From CAWCDJ01 sp963836015 (GTDB lineage: Bacteria; Acidobacteriota; Terriglobia; Bryobacterales; Bryobacteraceae): 64,000 nucleotides of DNA. The stretch is from contig CAWIIF010000008.1 of assembly GCA_963836015.1 (NCBI GenBank), positions 186,001-250,000 of the forward strand, written 5' to 3'. The position numbers and the translations under genes are program-made. Under the pieces are notes generated by a model. The model was not told where the DNA came from and searched no databases. It saw only the letters and a program-made list of their open reading frames with translations. Positions 17,239-25,932 of this stretch are shown piece after piece (the stretch's first letter is position 1; every line of letters starts with the position of its first letter).

Positions 17239-19163
17239 GGGGCGGACCCGGCCAGCGCGGGCACCAGGTCGTGCGCCATGATCAGGTCCGAGGCCCGCAG
17301 GTCGGTGGCTGCGGCCTTTCGCCCGGATTCCAACCCCGCGCAAGGCGTCCCCCGGCCGGTGCTCATGTCATAACACGTGCACTCCGAGAGCGATCCGAAG
17401 CGGTTCAAAAGGATGCGCCGGCCGTCGGTAAAGCTGCCGTCGCGAAAGACCACGAGGTTCGACCCGCCGCTCGTCAGATCGCGGCCGAGCATGGTGCTTC
17501 GCTCGTCGTTCACACCCAGCAGCGAGAGCAGGGTGGGCGCGATGTCGAGGTGGCCCCCGGGTGTCGGAAACTCGCCGGCGTGGCTGCCTTCCGGGAGCCG
17601 GATGATCAGCGGGATCCGCTTGCGCGCCAGCAGCCGGCGGTAGGCATCCTCGCCCCTGTCCGGAAGCAGCTTCAGTAGCTCCGGTTGGTCGGCGAGGAAA
17701 GCCGTGTGGTCGCCGTAGATCGCGAATACCGTGCGATCGAGCAATCCGGCGGCCCGCAGTTGATCGAGGAACCTGCCGACCGCCGCGTCCACGTAGTGCA
17801 CGGATTGCAGGTAGTTACCGAGCAGCGTGCCCTCCAGGGGTCCCAGCTTGAGGATGTGCCGTTCCTTGGGCAGCAGATCGAATGGATTGTGGCTGGTGGC
17901 CGTCAGCAGGAAGGCTAGGAAAGGCTGCGCCTGGCCGGCCAGCCGCGGTGTCATTTGGCTGAAGAACGAGCCGTCGGAGATCCAGCTCCCGTACATTTCC
18001 TTCTGGTTGAAACTGCCGTCGTAGTAGCGGCGGGTGAACCCGTAGTCCCGGTCCATCCTCCACATGTTCCAGAACGTGGCGTCCGCCGCCACCGCCGAGA
18101 CCGTGGCATAGCCGCGCTCCGCCAGGACCGCGGGCAAAGCCCGATAGTGATTGGCTGTGAACATAACGGCGGTCGCCGAAATCCGGGATGGATACAGCGA
18201 GTTCAGCGCCATGAACTCGGCGTCGGAGGTAGTTCCCAGATACGTCTCGTCGTAGAAATCGGGGAAGTAAAGGCTCTCGCGGATCAGGGCCGAGAGGTGC
18301 GGCGTCACCGGCTGCCCGCCGATGACCAGGCCGATGGCGAAGGTGTTCAGGCTCTCTGCGTTGATCAGGATCACGTTGCGGCCTCTCGCTGCGCCGAACA
18401 GCGGGGAAGCAGAGGCATGCCGGGCGCGGCGTGCCTCCAGAAACCGGCGGGTCCAGGCCAGCTCGGTGCTGCTCGCAGGGCCGCTCACCGGGTTGCCGGC
18501 GGAGGCCAGCGAAAAGCCGAGGTCGAAGGCGTGATAGGGCAGCAGTCCGATCGCGTTGGCCATATCCTTCCGCGGACTCTCGCGATAGGTCTGGTTCAGG
18601 TTGCCGGCAAGCGGTGCGAACGGAGGCACCAGCAGCGCCAGGCCGGTCGCCGCCATCGCCGCGGCGGTCCGCCTCGAGGCGCGCCGGGAAAGGCGCGGCA
18701 CTCCGCGGCAGGCCCGCAGGTAAAGCGGAAAGGCGAGCAGGCATAGGGCCGCGTCCGCGAACATCAGCAGATCGAAAGCGGTGGTGCGGCTGGCGATGCT
18801 GGGCCATGCGACCCCCAGAAAACCAGCGAAGCTGAGGTCGGTGGCGGAGAGGATGTCGCCATAAAAGCGGCGGTGCATCGAATCCGCAAAAGCCAGGAAC
18901 GTGATCGATCCGTTCAAAAAGACCAGGCCGAGGTACCGCCAGGAACGCGGCAGCAGGTGGAGCGGGGCGAACACCACGAGCAGGCTCGCCAGGGTGGCGC
19001 AGAAGAGGCTCGGCGTCAGTCCCGCCCATCCCGCCGGAGCGGGTACGTCGAAGAGCTTGTCGCGAAGATGAACATGGAACCAGGCGAGCTTGGCGAGCAA
19101 AAGGAAAATGGTCGCGGCGGTGAATCCGTATTCGGCCAAGCCCGGCACGCGCGTCCTGAGCAC
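17187..19163 (-). CDS. LTA-synthase-like membrane phosphotransferase (sulfatase superfamily)
   Basis: A 658-aa polytopic protein: about five N-terminal membrane segments (residues 10-190), then an extracytoplasmic alkaline-phosphatase-superfamily domain. Catalytic features: NVILINAESLNTF (metal-binding Glu), YLGTTSDAEF (nucleophilic Thr) and IYGDHTAF (Asp-His metal ligands), as in LtaS/OpgB-type enzymes that transfer phosphoglycerol or phosphoethanolamine to envelope glycans. The start is GTG, and its G is also the last base of the upstream lipoprotein stop (TAGTG), so translation was coupled to that gene. The insertion in the lipoprotein gene now separates this gene from its native promoter. 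Confidence 0.85.
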   Translation of the reverse strand: MLRTRVPGLAEYGFTAATIFLLLAKLAWFHVHLRDKLFDVPAPAGWAGLTPSLFCATLASLLVVFAPLHLLPRSWRYLGLVFLNGSITFLAFADSMHRRFYGDILSATDLSFAGFLGVAWPSIASRTTAFDLLMFADAALCLLAFPLYLRACRGVPRLSRRASRRTAAAMAATGLALLVPPFAPLAGNLNQTYRESPRKDMANAIGLLPYHAFDLGFSLASAGNPVSGPASSTELAWTRRFLEARRARHASASPLFGAARGRNVILINAESLNTFAIGLVIGGQPVTPHLSALIRESLYFPDFYDETYLGTTSDAEFMALNSLYPSRISATAVMFTANHYRALPAVLAERGYATVSAVAADATFWNMWRMDRDYGFTRRYYDGSFNQKEMYGSWISDGSFFSQMTPRLAGQAQPFLAFLLTATSHNPFDLLPKERHILKLGPLEGTLLGNYLQSVHYVDAAVGRFLDQLRAAGLLDRTVFAIYGDHTAFLADQPELLKLLPDRGEDAYRRLLARKRIPLIIRLPEGSHAGEFPTPGGHLDIAPTLLSLLGVNDERSTMLGRDLTSGGSNLVVFRDGSFTDGRRILLNRFGSLSECTCYDMSTGRGTPCAGLESGRKAAATDLRASDLIMAHDLVPALAGSAPHLVRTSSQSGSDTLVR

Positions 19164-19497
19164 TATGGCACGCGCCAGGTCCCGCGCTGCTGCCAGCCGC
19201 TATGGGCATAGTCGGTGGAAGCCAGCAGGTACATATGCCTCTCTCCCTGGAAGGCGGCCGAAAATCGCAATGGGAATTTCACAGTGAGCGAATCTCCGGA
19301 GTGCGTTGCCGAAAATCCCCGCGCGCTGATCGTGCACTGCCCGTTCGATTGCTCTTCCCGAGAGTCGGCCGGAATCGGTTCGAGGAAATGCGTCCCGTCG
19401 TCATTGCGCAGGCGGAGAAACCCGGCGCCGGAATCGTTGCGGATGGCGCTGAAGGAGTCGTTGTGGGTATTGTATTCGACCCAGCAGGCGTGCGCCC

Positions 19498-19513
19498 CGT
19501 CCACCGCGGAGTT
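19498..19513. repeat. Left copy of 16-bp target-site duplication
   Basis: CGTCCACCGCGGAGTT, identical to 21404-21419 on the other side of the insertion sequence. Removing the element plus one copy restores the interrupted lipoprotein frame exactly. Confidence 0.85.
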
Positions 19514-19607
19514 TGTCGCCGCAAAGTGATAATGTCCTATTTGCGCAAAGTAGAAATGTCCTATTGACGCCAATCAGGCTGGGGAGGTGGCAGAAGGACA
19601 AATACTG

Positions 19608-20915
19608 ATGACGCAAGCCGAACGGGACCGCCTGGTGGCCCTGAAGAAGGCGAAGAAGAAGCTGATCACCCAGAAGGAGGCAGCCGAAGAGCTGGGGATC
19701 ACGGAGAGGCACGTGAGACGCCTGCTACGGCAACTGAAGCGCCGTGGTGACAAGGTCGTGGCTCACGCGCTGCGCGGACTTCCGTCCAACCGCAAGATTA
19801 GTGCCGACACCGAACAGGAGGCGGTGTCGATCCTCTCGCAGTCGGTGTACCGGGGATTCGGTCCGACGCTAGCCGCGGAGTACTTGGCTAAGAAGCACGA
19901 CATTGATGTGAGCCGGGAGACGGTACGGCAGTGGATGATCGGGGCCAAATTGTGGCGGGCGCGGAGACAGCGCGTGGAGAAGGTGCACGAATGGCGCCCT
20001 CGGCGGAGTCGATTTGGCGAACTGGTGCAGTGGGACACAAGCGACCACGACTGGCTGGAAGGGCGCGGGGAAGAGATCTTGCTGATCAACATGATCGATG
20101 ACGCGACCAGTCGATGGTTCGCACGATTTGTGGCCAGCGATTCCACGGTGGAGAACATGAACCTGCTGGAGCGTTACACCCAGAAACACGGGCGGCCGTT
20201 GGCGTACTACACCGACAAAGCGTCGATCTTCCAAACCGCGGAGAAAACCAAACGGGACGGCAGCCGATTGGGGAAGAGCCGGGAAGAATTGCCACCGACG
20301 CAGATCGGCCGGGCATTGCAGGAGTTGGCAATCCCCTGGATAGCGGCGCACAGCCCGCAGGCGAAAGGGAGGGTGGAGCGGGGATTCTTGACGGCCCAGG
20401 ACCGGCTGGTGAAGGGACTGCGGGTGGCGGGAGTGACCACTTTGGAGGGTGCCAACCACTATCTGGAGACCGAGTTTCTGCCGTGGGTCAACGCGACGCT
20501 CGCGGTGGTGCCCGCCAACCCCGACGATGCTCACCGGCCACTGGAGAAGCATCACGATTTGGCCGCGATTCTCAGTCACGTGGAGAAGCGGCGGGTGAAC
20601 GCCGACTACACCTTCCCGTTGGGCGCCAAGACGTACCGGATCGCGCGCCGGGACGTCAGCGCTGGGCTCCGAGGGGCCTACATACGGGTGGAGCAACGGC
20701 GGGATGGTTCGGTTGAAGCCTGCTTTGGAGGACGGTATCTCAAGGTGGAGAGATGCGAGCAGCGGCCCAAAGTGACGCCTCCCCAGCCGGCGCAGAGAAC
20801 CGCACCGCGCAAGGCGGGCCGGGGGAGCGCATGGAACCAGAACTTCGATCTAAAGAAGGGGCCGAAGGTCTGGCTGGCAGCGCAAGGCTCTGGTGCCAGG
20901 CGCGAGGAGCCGTGA
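19608..20915 (+). CDS. DDE transposase of the IS at 19514-21403
   Basis: A 435-aa transposase: an N-terminal helix-turn-helix (about residues 22-55; KEAAEELGITERHVRRLLRQ), then an rve integrase core. The catalytic triad is visible as LVQWDTSDHDW (Asp), YYTDKASIF (Asp) and KGRVERGF (Glu). The C-terminal region is basic. I chose ATG 19608, preceded by AAGGA at 9 nt; a GTG at 19587 is the longer option. Sequence type matches ISNCY-class transposases. It reads through cleanly, so the element may be active. Confidence 0.88.
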   Translation: MTQAERDRLVALKKAKKKLITQKEAAEELGITERHVRRLLRQLKRRGDKVVAHALRGLPSNRKISADTEQEAVSILSQSVYRGFGPTLAAEYLAKKHDIDVSRETVRQWMIGAKLWRARRQRVEKVHEWRPRRSRFGELVQWDTSDHDWLEGRGEEILLINMIDDATSRWFARFVASDSTVENMNLLERYTQKHGRPLAYYTDKASIFQTAEKTKRDGSRLGKSREELPPTQIGRALQELAIPWIAAHSPQAKGRVERGFLTAQDRLVKGLRVAGVTTLEGANHYLETEFLPWVNATLAVVPANPDDAHRPLEKHHDLAAILSHVEKRRVNADYTFPLGAKTYRIARRDVSAGLRGAYIRVEQRRDGSVEACFGGRYLKVERCEQRPKVTPPQPAQRTAPRKAGRGSAWNQNFDLKKGPKVWLAAQGSGARREEP

Positions 20916-21354
20916 TGACCACAGGCACAGGGTTGCGGCGGTGGCGCGAAGGCAAAGTTCGCCCGATACCGGGAAACTCTCCGCCCGCCCAGCCGGTAAG
21001 CCGGGGTGTTTGTTCGTTGAGGAGAGTTTGCGACGATCCCTTCTCCGCCACTCCCTTGCCGCAGTTGCAAAGAACGATACTGGGCGCCCAGTATGCGTTT
21101 TGGAAGGCATGGCGGAATCTATCGGTCCGATGTGGTCGAACCACAACCAAACCCTGGGGCGGAACCGCGCCGCCTCCCGCCAGGCGGCCCCGTGCCCAGG
21201 TAGAAGAACGCGTCGGGAGGACCACGCTCTGCTCATCGTCCGCGATGAGTTCCGACCGGCTATTCCTTGATCGGGGTGCTCGCCAGCATTGCCCGTCTCC
21301 GCTTCACCGGCACGCTCAGACTACCACGCCCCCTCCCTCCGACTGGCGCAAACC
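20916..21354 (+). other. Non-coding 3' part of the insertion sequence
   Basis: About 440 bp between the transposase stop and the inner right-end repeat. I see no convincing gene: the open frames here have no motif and atypical composition. No passenger gene recognised. Confidence 0.5.
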
Positions 21355-21403
21355 GGACATTTCTACTTTGCAGAGAATAGGACATTTCTACTTTGCGTTG
21401 ACA

Positions 21404-21419
21404 CGTCCACCGCGGAGTT
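21404..21419. repeat. Right copy of 16-bp target-site duplication
   Basis: CGTCCACCGCGGAGTT, identical to 19498-19513. It lies in the codons for the INSAVD segment of the lipoprotein. Confidence 0.85.
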
Positions 21420-21667
21420 GATCAGAATGGACGCGGTGCGGATCCCGACGCCCCTCCGGATGTAGGTAGCGGTAAAAATCTGGTTGCTGCCCGACCCCGA
21501 ATCGGGGGTCAAAGTACCAGTCCCTGGAGGGACCTTTGTTCTGACGCAGCCCGGGGTCATCAGGCAGAACAGTACCGCAAAGAAAGATAAGACCCTTACC
21601 GCCATTTTTCATATAGTCTGTCAGAGCGTCTGGCAGACGTCAATACGCGCAATGGATTTGTTCGCTC

Positions 21668-21696
21668 TTGCACAAAAAGTACGAAAGGTCTATAAA
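21668..21696 (+). promoter_or_regulatory. Sigma-70-type promoter for the glycosyltransferase genes
   Basis: TTGCAC (21668-21673), a 17-bp spacer and TATAAA (21691-21696) lie in an AT-rich patch, 36 bp before the glycosyltransferase ATG. The same 126-bp intergenic region is divergent to the lipoprotein gene. Confidence 0.6.
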
Positions 21697-23774
21697 AGAT
21701 AGGTCGATCAAATCCTCGCTCGATTCTCTCCATGGACGACCTCGAACGATTCGAAAAACTCCGGCAAAGAGTGGTGGCGGGCGTCCAGGCGTACGAGGCC
21801 AAAATGGCCTCCGATCTGGCTCTGTACCGCAGCCAGCGGGCTTGGCGGCTCATGCTGGCGGCGCGCAAGGCATACTCCCTGGCCCGGGGTGGGTGGCGCG
21901 GCCGTTTCCGCGCGCTGGCTTGGGCGGCGGGCGCGCTTTGCGGATGTCCGATGGAACTGGATACCGCCGACCTTACCTTTCCGGACGTTTCCGAATTTCT
22001 CCCTGACGACCTGTTCTACCCATCAGCGCACGCCTCGCTCGAGCTGGCCCGGAGCGAACCGGACCGCTGCTACGACGTGCTGATCTTTCCGGTGTTCGAG
22101 TACGACTTCCGATACCAGCGCCCGCAACAGATCGCAGCGGAGTTCGCCCGCCGGGGGCACCGTGTTTTCTGGATCAGCCCGGGGCGGGCCGCCGGCCCCG
22201 GAGCCGGTCCTTACCAGATGGTTCCCCTACGGCACAACGTCTACGAGATCCGCCTCCACATGCCGCCCCAGGATATCTACGGAGGAGTGCTCTCTCCGGC
22301 GGATTTGCAGGCCATGCTCGATGGCCTGACCACGTTCTACCGGGAATTGGCGATCACCAGCGCCGTGTCCCTGGTCCAGTTTCCGTACTGGCGGGGATGC
22401 GCCCTGGCTCTGCGCGAACGCTTCGGGACGTCCGTGGTCTACGACTGCATGGACGATTGGCGGAATTGGACGGCCGAGCCGGCCATCGGTCCGTTCGCCC
22501 TGGCCGAGGAGTCGAAGCTGTCGGACGAATGCGACCTGCTCCTCGTCAGTTCGCGGGAATTCGAGCATCGGCAGCGGTCCGAGGGCCGTTCGCCCGTGCT
22601 GGTCCGCAACGCGACGGACTTCGCGTTTTTCGCGGCGGGCCGGTCGGCCGGGTTGCTGGCCGGGACGCCGCGCCCGGTTGTCGGATACTACGGCGCGATC
22701 GCGGACTGGTTCGACCTCGACCTGGTGGAGAAGGTCGCGCGCCTTCGGCCGCAATATTCGTTCGTGTTGATCGGCCAGGGTTACCGGGCCGACCTCCACC
22801 GCTTGAAGCGCCTGCCGAATGTGCACCTGCTCGGCGAAAAGCACTATCGCAGCCTGCCCGCATACTTGAGCGATTTCGACGTCTGCCTGATCCCGTTCAC
22901 TTCCTGCCTGCTCACGCGCGGCGTGGACCCCGTCAAGGCGTACGAATATCTGAGCCAGGGGAAGCCGGTGGTATCGACGCCCCTTCCGGAGTTAACGGAG
23001 AGCCGCGGGCTGATCTACTTTGCCGGTCGCCCGGCCGAATTCGCCGCGAGCATTGACGCCGCCTTATCAGAGCAGGACCCGGGCCTCAGGGAACAGCGAA
23101 TACGGCTGGCGTCCCAGAATACGTGGAGCCACCGTGTAGATACCATCGCCGAATCCATCCAGGGCCTGTATCCACTGGTATCGATTCTGATCCTGACTTA
23201 TAACTCCCACGAGTATCTTCGCCCCTGCCTGGATGCCATCCTCAGCCAGACCGCGTATCCCAATTATGAAGTCGTCATCGTCGATAATCACTCCTTCGAC
23301 GGGACGCCTGAGGTTGCGAAGAGATATGCGGCGGCCGACCCGCGAGTTCACGTCCACTTACTCGAGGAGAACCGGGGATTCGCCGGCGGCAACAACGAGG
23401 CGGCCCGCCTCAGCCGCGGCGAGTTCCTGCTGCTTCTCAACCCGGACACCATAGTCACCTCCGGGTGGCTGCACAGGCTGATGCGGGTTTTTCAGCGGCA
23501 CCCGGCGGCGGGGATTGCGGCGCCCGTTTCCAATTATTCGGGCAACGAGACCAAGATCAGTTTCGATTACACCGACCTGAAGACCATGCACAGGTTCGCA
23601 GCGGAGCTGGCGGCGCGCCGCGGCGGAGAGTATTCGGAGGCCGCCGTGGCCCCGTTGTTCTGCGGGTTAGTGCCGCGCCGGCTGTGGCTCTCCCTCGGCG
23701 GCCTCGATGAACGGTACCAGGTGGGGATGTTCGAAGACGATGACTTCTCGCTAAGGGCTGACGCAACAATAGAT

Positions 23775-25468
23775 TCACATCGGAGCAATGGTGTAGTTCC
23801 AGGCTGGCAGCATGGAGTGTCGTTTGAGGGAAAGACGGCGGACCTGCTCCGGATCGGGTGATGTGCCGGTTGGATAATGTTTGCGGTCGAGGTAAGCAGA
23901 GACGGTGAGACCGGTTCGAGTGCAGGTGTTGCGGATGAAGTTGAGGACTTTGGGGTAGCTATCGAGAGGCTCGGCGGCCCAGTTTTTGGAAATTTCGGAA
24001 AACAGACGGTGCTCGATGGGATTCCATTTGGAAGCGCCGGTAGGATAGTGGGCAACGGTTACGGTGAGCCCAAAGCTGTTGCAGAGTTGGGTTTGAAGTT
24101 CGGTTTTCCAGGCGCCGGTCCGGCAACTGTTGCTGCCGCCAGTATCGGCGAGGATAAGCAACTGCCTCCCGCGGCGGTAGCGCTCGGCGCCGTCGCGCTT
24201 CCACCAGCCGGCGATGGAGTGGGCGGCAAAGGCTGCCGTGTCATGCGAAATGCCTACGAAGACCGAGCCTCGGTTGGCGAGCAGGTCATAGATACCATAC
24301 GGAATCGCGACGCCGATGGCATCGGAACGGAAATCGTGATCATTGACCCGTACGGGCGTGCGATCCCACTTGACGCCATTGTTCTTGAAGTTGCCGACCA
24401 GTTCCCGCTTTTTGGTATCAACGCTGATGATCGGCAACCCTTGGCGCTCAAAGCGGGTACGTAATGAGGAGATGTAACGGAACTGTTGGTCGCGGTCCGG
24501 ACTCGAGTCGGTGGCAATGGCTTTGCGATTCACGCGCAGGGAATAATCCATATCGTGAAGCAGCCGCGCCACGGTATTGGCTGAGATCTCGATATGGAGG
24601 TGCCGGAGCAGTTCGGCGATTCCGGCAGGCGTCTTGTGGGTCCATCGAATGCCCGTGATAGGATCGCCGGCGGTGTCGTGTTCCAGCAGGATTCCGATGG
24701 CTTCGATTACTTCGGGCGTTTTTTTTCCACCGGCTTGCGCCCGGCGCCGGACTGTCGGATCCGGCCGACCTCGACGTCCTGCTCCAGCAACTGGCGGCGC
24801 CCGCGGGCGATGGTGTGCGGATCGAGGCCCAGAAATTCGGCGAGCACGCTGTCGCCGCCGTGGCCGAGTTTCAGGGATTCCAGAGCGGCGTACAAGCGGC
24901 GCTGCTGCTCGTCCAGCAGGCTGTAGAACAAAATGATGGCAGCTTTCAACTCATCGGGAGACACTTCCAGACGAGCGGCATCGACCACCGTGGGAACCGA
25001 CTGGTTGCTACGACGTGTCAGAGACTGCCGCTGGCGGGTGGCTGGATCGATGGAGGTATAGAGGAACAGACCGGAGATCAACTCCCGGGCGATCCTTTTC
25101 TGCTGAACGAGGTGGCGTAGCGCATCTTGCGCGCCTACATGGAGGATTGCCGACAGTTCTTCGGCAAAATATCCCGCCCCCGAGCTATGGATGAACGCCT
25201 CGGCGGTGGCCAGCAAGGTACCGTAGCGGGAGAACCATGCTGGGGCGCAGGACCACAGGCCGTCGGCTCCGAAGCGGACGATCTCGCGAAGCGTGTAGAA
25301 GCGGCCGCCATGAGAGTAGCTGGTCAGGTAGTCGAGTTCTTTGAGCTTTCGGAACACGGTGAGGTCGACATCCGTGCCGAGGACGCGTTTTAGATCGGGA
25401 AGCGTTGCGATTCTGTCGCGGAGCAGCAGCTTCCGCAAGGAATCCGGCGAGAAGGCGAGGGGCCTCAT
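23775..25468 (-). CDS. ISAzo13-family transposase, probable programmed -1 frameshift product
   Basis: Two open frames: an upstream one (25468-24707, 253 aa) and a downstream one encoding the DDE core. The upstream frame has an N-terminal domain (TSYSHGGRFYTLREI, GYFAEELSAILHVG) and then the DNA-binding segment LYAALESLKLGHGGD and GLDPHTIARGRRQLLEQDVE, ending in EKKRPK. A -1 shift at the A8 run (24726-24719) continues into TPEVIEAIGILLEHDT and the catalytic core: IISVDTKKREL (Asp), ILADTGGSN (Asp), WNPIEHRLFSEI (Glu). The joined length is 564 aa. The start at 25468 lacks a ribosome site. Confidence 0.85.
24719..24726 (-). promoter_or_regulatory. Slippery A8 site for -1 frameshifting
   Basis: On the minus strand the codons GAA AAA AAA CGC contain the heptamer A AAA AAA in the phase used for simultaneous -1 slippage. 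The zero frame ends only three sense codons after the slip site (CGC CCG AAG TAA), while the -1 frame continues with conserved transposase sequence. Transcriptional slippage on eight As is the alternative. Confidence 0.65.
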
Positions 25469-25469
25469 A

Positions 25470-25516
25470 ATGTTATAGTTGCGACTGAAACAGCATTACA
25501 ATCGAGACTATAACAT
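25470..25516. repeat. 10-bp inverted repeat over the transposase promoter
   Basis: ATGTTATAGT (25470-25479) and ACTATAACAT (25507-25516) are exact inverted copies with 27 bp between, directly upstream of the transposase ATG at 25468. The left arm holds a TATAAC-like -10 sequence on the minus strand, so transcription could start almost at the ATG, giving a leaderless mRNA. The dyad may be a self-regulation site or a translation brake. Confidence 0.45.
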
Positions 25517-25932
25517 AACCGAGAGTGAAACGGGGCAAAGGTCGGATCGGTTTCAACGGCCCATCAATATTGGACCAGCCGCTTACTGCGAAGGGGATGA
25601 TCCGGAATCGGCAGCCCTTGATAATGTGGCTGTCACGACCACTGATGAGTGGTTATTTTTGCGTGGGCCCTAAGGGTCCGCCGGGCGGGCTATCGAATTG
25701 TGGTGGCGGAGGATTGCCTGGTGCATCATTTCGGCGGCGGCTCTTTCGCTAAGCTTGCCACGGAGGAGTCGCTGAGGGTTTTCCATCAGAACCGGAAGCA
25801 GTTCGAGGAGAAGTGGGGCATGCCCTGGACCCCGCACCGGCTTCGGCCCGGTGTGAAGAGTCCCCACGAAGATCGCCGGTTCACGCCGGCGGAGTTCGTC
25901 AAGGAGCCCGGGGTTTCCAGCCTCTGTCATTT

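Larger units (their letters stand above)
19514..21403 (+). mobile_element. Insertion sequence of 1890 bp, ISNCY/IS1202-like, with 16-bp target duplication
   Basis: Both ends begin TGTC and carry CGCAAAGT within a longer imperfect terminal inverted repeat. A 17-bp motif GCAAAGTAGAAATGTCC (or a variant) is repeated twice at each end (19521-19537 and 19545-19561; inverted at 21355-21371 and 21380-21396), as expected of iterated transposase-binding sites. One DDE transposase gene lies inside. The 16-bp target duplication is unusually long; from memory, long duplications of about 15-17 bp are reported for a subgroup of the IS1202 family, which fits the rve-type transposase. Family placement needs a database comparison. 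Confidence 0.9.
19163..21605 (-). pseudogene. Lipoprotein gene split by an insertion sequence
   Basis: The gene begins at 21605 with a lipoprotein signal (hydrophobic stretch, then LMTPGC) and continues to 21404, where the insertion sequence begins. It resumes at 19513 (after the duplicated 16 bp) and ends at 19163. Joining 21605-21404 to 19497-19163 gives an unbroken 178-aa protein of a secreted domain common in acidobacteria: PDSGSGSNQIFTATY, INSAVDGAHACWVEYN, then NGQCTISARG and GWQQRGTW near the end. It was the first gene of a two-gene unit with the LTA-synthase-like gene. The function of the domain is unknown to me. Confidence 0.88.
23755..25670 (-). mobile_element. ISAzo13-like insertion sequence (1916 bp) with 3-bp TAA duplication
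   Basis: Ends begin GGGC and share ACGCAA(C/A)AATA as imperfect inverted repeats (left GGGCTGACGCAACAATA, right reverse complement GGGCCCACGCAAAAATA). TAA flanks both sides (23752-23754 and 25671-25673), and removing element plus one TAA restores the glycosyltransferase frame. It carries one transposase split over two frames. Short 2-4-bp duplications are what I recall for ISAzo13; family name is from transposase resemblance. Confidence 0.9.

Noticed and set aside
20893..21270. Passenger gene inside the first insertion sequence
   Set aside because: The open frame has no motif, atypical composition and no ribosome site; frames on both strands overlap with equal lack of support.
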